Assembly (NCBI GenBank): GCA_963514095.1
Contig: OY741276.1
Location: 1,715,494 to 1,779,493, forward strand
From: Eutrigla gurnardus
Lineage: Eukaryota; Chordata; Actinopteri; Perciformes; Triglidae
Reading direction: 5' to 3'
DNA: 64,000 nt
The notes below the pieces were generated by a model. The model was not told the origin of the DNA. It was given only the letters and a program-made list of their open reading frames with translations, and made no database searches. The position numbers and the translations under genes are program-made. Of the stretch, positions 57,366-64,000 are shown in pieces. How positions within the stretch are numbered: the stretch's first letter is position 1; each line of letters opens with the position of its first letter.

Positions 57366-60300
57366 ATGCTGATGAGGCCGCGTGGACTTGTGTGTCTGCT
57401 GTTATTCTGCCAAGTCCTGGGGAGCGAGTGTCGGCCCGCCAACACCGATGAAGGTAAGATAACGTACATTTCTACACCCAGCGAGTTGTGGCTGTACAGT
57501 TGTATTAAATCCTTAAAAGTCTGGCTTATCTCCAGGCTGCTGATAATCAGAGCTTTGTTCTGTGTGCACGAATGTAACCCTGACACACTCCTTCAGTGGA
57601 GTCTGTCCTTCTTTTTCTGTTCGTGTCCCTTTTAGAATGAAGGTCTTGGATTTAGAATAAAGGTCTTGAAATGTGTGTTGTATGTGATGACATCTATGAT
57701 AGAACAGAGAAAAGAAGATCTCCATATTTTCTGGACTGAAAACAGCATTTTCTGACATTTCTTTATGAAAAATGCCTTTTGATGATGAACAGATGATGAA
57801 AATAGTTGGTGATTATATTTCTGTGGATCTGTTAGTGGAGTTAGTTTTCCTTTCATTTGTGGTCCTTCTGTAAAAAGCTGTCTCCAAACATCATGTTGGT
57901 TGTTTAGAGGACAATAACATCTCATTTAATGTGATGAACAAGTGACATAATAAGTAGACTGAATACTGACCATTGGATTGATACAAAGATGGAGTTTACC
58001 ACAGCTGGAAGGTGCTGGAAAAGCATGGAAATGCACCTGGAAATGCTTGAAAAGTGCTTGAAAAGTGTAGGAACCCTGTAATTATTCTCAAACTGGGCCG
58101 TACCACTTTTTAGCTCGGTCTGGCTGTTTTCTTACACAAGTTAAGTTCTGAAAAAGAAGGGGGGGTGAAAGAGGCACTGAAATTGAATCCTTGAAAAATG
58201 TGTCTCTTGGATGCGGTCCAGAGGCGTAATAGCTGCCTGGACTTGTGGGTGGATGAGGTTTTTTTGGGATGTTTACACTGTGCAGTCGGAAGTGGGGAGC
58301 AGCAGAAGAATATGATAAAGCTCTGCATTATAATGAGGGTAATTAAGCGAGAGGGTCTCTTGGGCTGCGAGCCCTAGAATAAACTGGGCTGTTTTGAGTA
58401 AATGACTCCCATCTGTAGCCCGAGGGCGGCCCCGCTACCTAGCAGGCTGTGCTTTTCCCTCCTTTGTAATGAAACGGTATTTGTTGTCACTGAGAGAGGA
58501 GTTAACTGCCAGGGAAACCATAAATTAGCCCGTTTTTTTTCCTAAAAAGAAAGAAGATGCTACTCCCTTAACCTCAAGGATAGGGTTTCTGAGGAAACTC
58601 TTTGTCTTCTAAGGTGAGCCATAAATTTAGGTTGGGGGGGGGAAATCCGACGCATTTACACCCCACCCAGTCCTTAATCACCAAATGGCCAGGTACTATC
58701 TATGCGCCTCCTCTCCTGCTCCCCCACGACTCCTTGCCTGGGAACGCTCCCCCCCCCCCCCCCCGCCGTGTGACGGACGGCTTCAGCTGTCGACAAACAA
58801 TCACAGCAGAAAAGCATTTGGTCGCATTCCTTTTGTCTCGGCGTGGAGAAACACAGCGGTTCTATGGGAACGGCGTGTTAATGCTGCCTCTTTGTGTCGC
58901 GTCGTTCACATAAGAAAAGAATATTCCCTGAACAAATTCAGTCCATGCTATTAATTAATTAATTACAGCCCCTTTTTAAAAAATAAGTTTTTCTTGTGTT
59001 AATCATTTTAACGTCGGAATATCTTGTTGGTTGTCGGGGTTCAAGTAAATACTTTTTATGATTTGAAGAAAACGACAATTACATGGAGAGTCAAGATTTT
59101 CTGTTAAAGTTTATTTTAGGTGTTAATGTAATTTATAAAATAGACATCTTTTGGTTATTATAACTTCCTATATTTCGTGTTAAATTACATTTTATGGAGC
59201 AGGACTACGAAACGCTCATGATGTTCAGAGTTAAAACATTTTCCCAACATCACCCAGGAGGTGTTCTCAGATGGAGGCAGCAGTACTGAACTATTATCAC
59301 GTTTTTACAGATGAGTTTGAGCTTTTGAATTCAGCTCATTTGTCCGTCTGTATCAGGATTATTAACAAACTACCGGCCCGATGTTCATGAAACTGGGTGT
59401 TTTAGACGCCGGGTTCACGTGTGCTTTTGTGGAGAGCTGGGTGGTGTTTGTGGGAGACGGACGCCTCCTAAGTCTCCCTGGTTGTGGCGGAGAGAAAGTT
59501 ATTTCTAGAGCGTTTCCCAGAGGGTTAGTTTGACTCGCTGCTCCGCTGTCAGTCAGAAGGGATGAGCTGCTGACCCTCCGGTGGAGCTCAAACACTGACA
59601 GACTGTTCAGACAGCGATGGAGGCCCAGAGGACGGAGACTCTCACCACCAGGGACTTTGAGGATAACATTTTACAATCCAATGACAAACGTTTGATATCT
59701 GTGGTTTTTAATTATAGCGAGTGAATATTTCTGTATTTCCTGTCCGATCATGCATCCTCTGCTCCACATGAGCTGTTTTGCCCAATGCGTTGCAGGGAGG
59801 GGGCATGTTTTGAAGCAACTGCCTGTTGCATCACGTCTCGCTGTGATCATGGTGTTATTGTGTCGAAGGGAGAGAAAAGGGCAAATTTCCCCTAAAGCTA
59901 TAAATGGATAGAGGCCGGGCGGTGAACCTGACTTTGACACTGAATGTTTAAAGAATGAACCTCGCTGCAGACTTTCTGATGACGTTTAAATTGTAAAATA
60001 TTCCAGAGATTTGCCTTTTGGGACTGCATTGTGTTGTTTGGTTCTAGTGGAAAACTTAGATCCATGATGTCTCTGAAAACTATTTTAATCGGTCTTTTCC
60101 TGAACTTAAACCTCCTCGTTGAGGTTTCCCTGCGTTCCCGTCCCGTTTTAAAGCCGTAACGTGAGTCTGAATGTGGCCGGAGTCATTTGAATGACACTGA
60201 AACAACTTTGCGCTGCACGGTAATCACTGCGGCTCCCAGTTGTTAATCCATGCTGGTTTGTCAGCGGCTCATTTAGGAATGAAAAGCTCCTCCACTGGAG

Positions 60301-63044
60301 AGCTTTCAGGAGGGACGGTCGCCAGCGGACTGTTTGGGGCTCGCTAATAGGCATTGTCCTGCTTCCTGCCAGTCCTGCCTTTTGTCTCTTATCAATCCCC
60401 CCAACACACACACACACACACACACACTCTGGTGTGGTCAAATCAGCAGAGGAAACTCGGCATTGCCATTTATCCCCCCCCTCGTGTGCCACCGCAGAGC
60501 CCCAACCAGCCCGACTTCACTGCATTCAACCATCACTCCGGTGAGAGCAGGAAATCCCACAAGTCATTCAGGCGGCCTATTGCTTCCTATCATGCAGCCA
60601 GAGAAGCCTCCACAGTCTGGCGCCAGCTTTTTTAGTTGCGCTTGAATTTACAGACTAGTGAGCTTTTGTTTTTGTTTTTACCCCCCCCCCCCCCCCCCCC
60701 CTCCCTTTAGTTTGAAACCTCTAAATTGTTTCTCCTTCACAAAAATTCCTTTCATGATTTCTGTCATTAGGGTGATTTTAAACGATGTCAATCACATGTT
60801 TTTCTCTCCAAATGGTAAGCAGAGCACATTCCAGATGGGGCTGCTTTCTGCAAATATGGTCCTTTTTAATCCATTTAATCCAATCATAGCGGCGGGAGGA
60901 TTAGCTGGAGATGAAACATCCTCAAATTCAAAGGGAATGCTGGAAACTTGGCACCTCGCTGCGGTGTGAAGAGATGAAAATACATCGGTGGTTAACATCA
61001 TATGAGTTGTATTTGTTTGTTTTGTTCTGAACAAGTCAAGACATAAAATAGGAATAAAAAACAACAAATATCGAAATAGTAAAACAATTAGATATTCCAA
61101 GCAATATTTGCAGAGCAATGAAAATCATAAAGCAACAATTTAAATTACTCTCACTGTTTCTCCAAAACCTCCATATTTAATAATGAATTAATCACAAAGA
61201 TCTGGTTTGGGGTTGATTTGACCACGTTATGCTGCGTTTTTAATCCGTTGTTTGTCACATGACCCGGACTTTGTCCCCGACAATAAAGCAACAAGCTAAT
61301 TTTTTACAGCTTTTTATGGGCTCTTTATGATGTCTGTGGCCAGATTAACAGCTGGGATGTTGACACGGTCTTTATCAGTGGCGTCTCATTTAGGGGGCGG
61401 GGCCAGAAACACACACACAAAGATGTAAGGCTGCGTCCCGGTTGGATCGCCGTAGTCCATCACTAAATACCTCCTCCTCCCCGTTTGGGGTTTGTTTTTG
61501 AGGAGAAAGTTGATCCTACCCCCTGGCCCCTTTTTCCTGCCGGGATTAAGAGCCTGTCAGACATATGTGATCCAGGAAATACCTTTACTAGGCCCAAGTG
61601 GGGTCACCATGGCAACTGGCACTAGAACCTGCCGCTGCAGGCCCTCGCTCTCTCGCCGGCTCCTGTGCACATGCTCATTGGCTCGCTCGCCCCACTCCCT
61701 CTCCCTCTCCCCTCCTCCCCCCTCCCTCCTCCTTTTTTTTTATTGTTAGGAGGCCTTTGTTGTGCCGGTGGGAGGGATTAGTCGGGTTTGCTGATGTTGT
61801 GCTGCCGAGCTTATGCTGCATAGATGTTGCTTCCTGTTGGGAGGAAGTGAGCTTGTGGGAACGGTGCAGAATAATCTCATTTTGACGGATCGCTGATAAT
61901 CTGGCAAACATTTTGTTGCTATAACACCAACGAGACAACGTGGGGAAGTGAGACGGGAGGATGAGCTGCCACAACGGATCACTTTGTGGAGCATTAAGGC
62001 TTAAAAAACCCTCCCAGAACTATATAAACTAGAGCTGAAACAATAAATCAATCGGATTAATCAAAGTATCTGTCTTTATATCAGTAGCTTTTGCAGATGT
62101 GCTGCTTGTCTTTAGTAAATGTCTTTTGAGTGTTAATAATGATAATTCATTCAAGAAGAAAAATCACATTGTGTGCCTTTTCTTCGGCGTAGATGTTCGA
62201 TCCTGGAGCAAGAATGTGGAGTTGCATGTTGGCGACTCTTACCTGCAACCAGACTAACAACCCTGTTGTGACGGACGGCGTGTCAGTGTAATTGCGTTAC
62301 CCCCCCTCGTGGACTACGTAGTCCTCCAGAACAGGGGGGCTCAGGTGTCTCGCCCTGTGACGCCTCCCCTCTCTTCAATCCTCTAAATTGAATTTCACCT
62401 TCCTTTCCCCAAGTAGCTCCCTCGCTGCCCGACGACGGGGCCTTAACTAATTTTGGATATGATTTAATTTGGGGGAGAGGCTGGGCGGGCATTGTTTGAG
62501 CCCAGGAGGAAATCAAGGAAGGACCTCTCTGTCGCCCCTGTTGGACCCGTTGATTGAAGTACTTTTTTGACGTGTCTGCAGTACAGATGCAGCCTTGGTT
62601 TTGTGCGTAGACGCTCTGTTCCCCGTTGGCTACTATTTATTATTCAGTCAGATATTGTGCATTCTATTTTGAAAGATTTGCATGTATCATTTAGTTGGTT
62701 TGTGCCAAAGATATTCACTTTTTATGTGCTCATGGAGCGGTTACTGTGTTTACAATGAGACGAAGCTGTTGAAATAAAACCCTCTGTCTTCCTTTGGCCA
62801 GTCTCTGTGGAAACGCAAGCGGAGCTGTTCACGCTCTACCCCGGGGATCGTCTGGATCTGAGCTGCTCCACCGAGGACTCCGTCCACGCCGTCAACTGGA
62901 CCAAAGACCATGTGGCGGTGGTGGACGGGGAGCACACCCGCATCCGCACCGGCCAGCTGGAGATCGAGACCGTAGAGCTGACGGACTCCGGCCTGTACGC
63001 CTGCACCACCTTCGGCAACCACAGCGTCTTCTTCAACGTCACAG
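57366..63044 (+). CDS. fgfr1: Fibroblast growth factor receptor 1, 5' portion (two coding exons; runs off the window)
   Basis: Exon 2 (57273-57453) holds the start ATG at 57366, with A at -3. It encodes the signal peptide MLMRPRGLVCLLLFCQVLGS and the start of the mature chain (ECRPANTDE). Exon 3 (62802-63044) encodes Ig-like domain 1: LSC and YAC supply the disulfide cysteines, with NWTKD, VVDGEHTRIR and LTDSGLYAC motifs of FGFR1 and N-X-T/S sites (NWT, NHS, NVT). FGFR1 is a receptor tyrosine kinase; the acid box, Ig2, Ig3, membrane and kinase exons lie beyond 64000. An in-frame ATG at 57300 would add 22 residues but has a weak context. Two short upstream frames (57286-57300 and 57317-57352) precede 57366. 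Teleost a and b copies are not separated. Confidence 0.9.
57454..62801 (+). other. fgfr1 intron 2
   Basis: About 5.3 kb. It contains MITE 'B' copy 5 (57646-58078) and poly(C) tracts near 58749-58764 and 60680-60701. No additional exon is recognised. Confidence 0.6.
57646..58078. mobile_element. hAT-like MITE family 'B', copy 5, left-truncated, in fgfr1 intron 2
   Basis: Begins within the element (GGATTTAGAATAAAGGTC) and ends at the intact terminus GTAGGAACCCTG. The interior matches copies 1, 2 and 4. Confidence 0.7.
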
Positions 63045-64000
63045 GTAGAGTCACAGTCTTTAACATCACAGGTAGAGTCTCAGTCTTTAACATCACAGTC
63101 TTCAACGTCACAGGTAGAGTCTCAGTCTTTAACATCACAGTCTTTAACATCACAGGTAGAGTCACAGTCTTTAACATCACAGTCTTTAACATCACAGGTA
63201 GAGTCACAGTCTTTAACATCACAGTCTTTAACATCACAGGTAGAGTCACAGTCTTTAACATCACAGGTAGAGTCACAGTCTTTAACATCACAGTCTTTAA
63301 CATCACAGGTAGAGTCTCAGTCTTTAACATCACAGGTAGAGTCACAGTCTTTAACATCACAGGTAGAGTCTCAGTCTTTAACATCACAGTCTTTAACATC
63401 ACAGGTAGAGTCTCAGTCTTTAACATCACAGTCTTTAACATCACAGGTAGAGTCACAGTCTTTAACATCACAGTCTTTAACATCACAGGTAGAGTCACAG
63501 TCTTTAACATCACAGTCTTTAACATCACAGGTAGAGTCACAGTCTTTAACATCACAGGTAGAGTCACAGTCTTTAACATCACAGTCTTTAACATCACAGG
63601 TAGAGTCACAGTCTTTAACATCACAGGTAGAGTCACAGTCTTTAACATCACAGGTAGAGTCACAGTCTTTAACATCACAGGTAGAGTCACAGTCTTTAAC
63701 ATCACAGGTAGAGTCACAGTCTTTAACATCACAGGTAGAGTCACAGTCTTTAACATCACAGTCTTTAACATCACAGGTAGAGTCACAGTCTTTAACATCA
63801 CAGGTAGAGTCACAGTCTTTAACATCACAGGTAGAGTCACAGTCTTTAACATCACAGTCTTTAACATCACAGGTAGAGGCACAGTCTTTAACATCACAGT
63901 CTTTAACATCACAGGTAGAGTCACAGTCTTTAACATCACAGTCTTTAACATCACAGGTAGAGTCACAGTCTTTAACATCACAGTCTTTAACATCACAGGT
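63045..64000 (+). repeat. 27/15-bp minisatellite beginning at the fgfr1 exon 3 splice donor
   Basis: From the exon 3 donor onward the sequence is a tandem array of 27-bp units (GGTAGAGTCACAGTC followed by TTTAACATCACA) and 15-bp sub-units (GTCTTTAACATCACA). The last exon bases plus donor (TTCAACGTCACAG|GTAGAG) are themselves the unit, and two early units still show the exon-like CAACGTCACAG spelling. I count about 28 copies of CACAG|GTAGAG by hand, including the real one. All units are multiples of three, so the fgfr1 reading frame stays open to the window end. The array continues past 64000. Confidence 0.95.

Noticed and set aside
62836..63996. A 386-aa minus-strand frame of MLKTV/TLPV repeats
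   Set aside because: It is the antisense of the fgfr1 donor minisatellite; the period and content are fully explained by the array.

Overview
The window is vertebrate nuclear DNA and fits a spiny-rayed (percomorph) teleost. The support is small exons with GT-AG introns, CpG-rich first exons, a type-1 GnRH gene of the fish 'seabream' kind, a Y8-type neuropeptide Y receptor (a subtype kept by fish and lost by mammals), and teleost-style MITEs, tRNA-SINEs, Tc1 elements and many micro- and minisatellites. I see no bacterial, organellar or viral genes. The exon structures below were assembled by hand from splice sites and recalled protein families. No database was searched.

Layout. 1.5-7.2 kb (minus): klhl22, a complete seven-exon CUL3 adaptor of 635 codons. 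7.6-20.2 kb: a gene-poor stretch with two copies of an interspersed element carrying 70-bp tandem arrays, a small retroposon with a target-site duplication, and an apparently intact Tc1 transposon (17.7-19.3 kb). 20.3-25.5 kb (plus): a neuropeptide Y receptor Y8 gene, with a CpG-rich untranslated first exon, an intron filled with tandem repeats and a single coding exon. 25.5-31.8 kb: gene-free and repeat-rich. 31.9-33.0 kb (minus): gnrh1, compact, with a TATA box and a poly(A) signal. 34.3-38.0 kb (minus): kctd9, complete in 12 exons and 389 aa. 39.0-39.8 kb (plus): ankrd39, complete in four exons and head-to-head with kctd9. 40-51.6 kb: gene-free, with MITEs, a SINE, a LINE fragment and minisatellites. 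51.7 kb to the end (plus): the 5' part of an fgfr1 gene, namely a noncoding exon, the signal-peptide exon and the first Ig-domain exon. The rest of that gene lies beyond the window.

The genes are separate vertebrate loci, not one pathway. Their association still matters: FGFR genes travel with NPY-receptor genes in the 4/5/8/10 paralogon, and GNRH1 sits beside KCTD9 in tetrapods as well.

The strongest observations are four. (1) A tandem array starts exactly at the fgfr1 exon-3 splice donor and copies that donor about 28 times, always in frame. (2) A dispersed element carries arrays of near-perfect CTCF-like motifs. (3) The GnRH1 decapeptide reads Asn at position 8 where Ser is expected. (4) The gnrh1 second intron is about 90% one MITE-like element.
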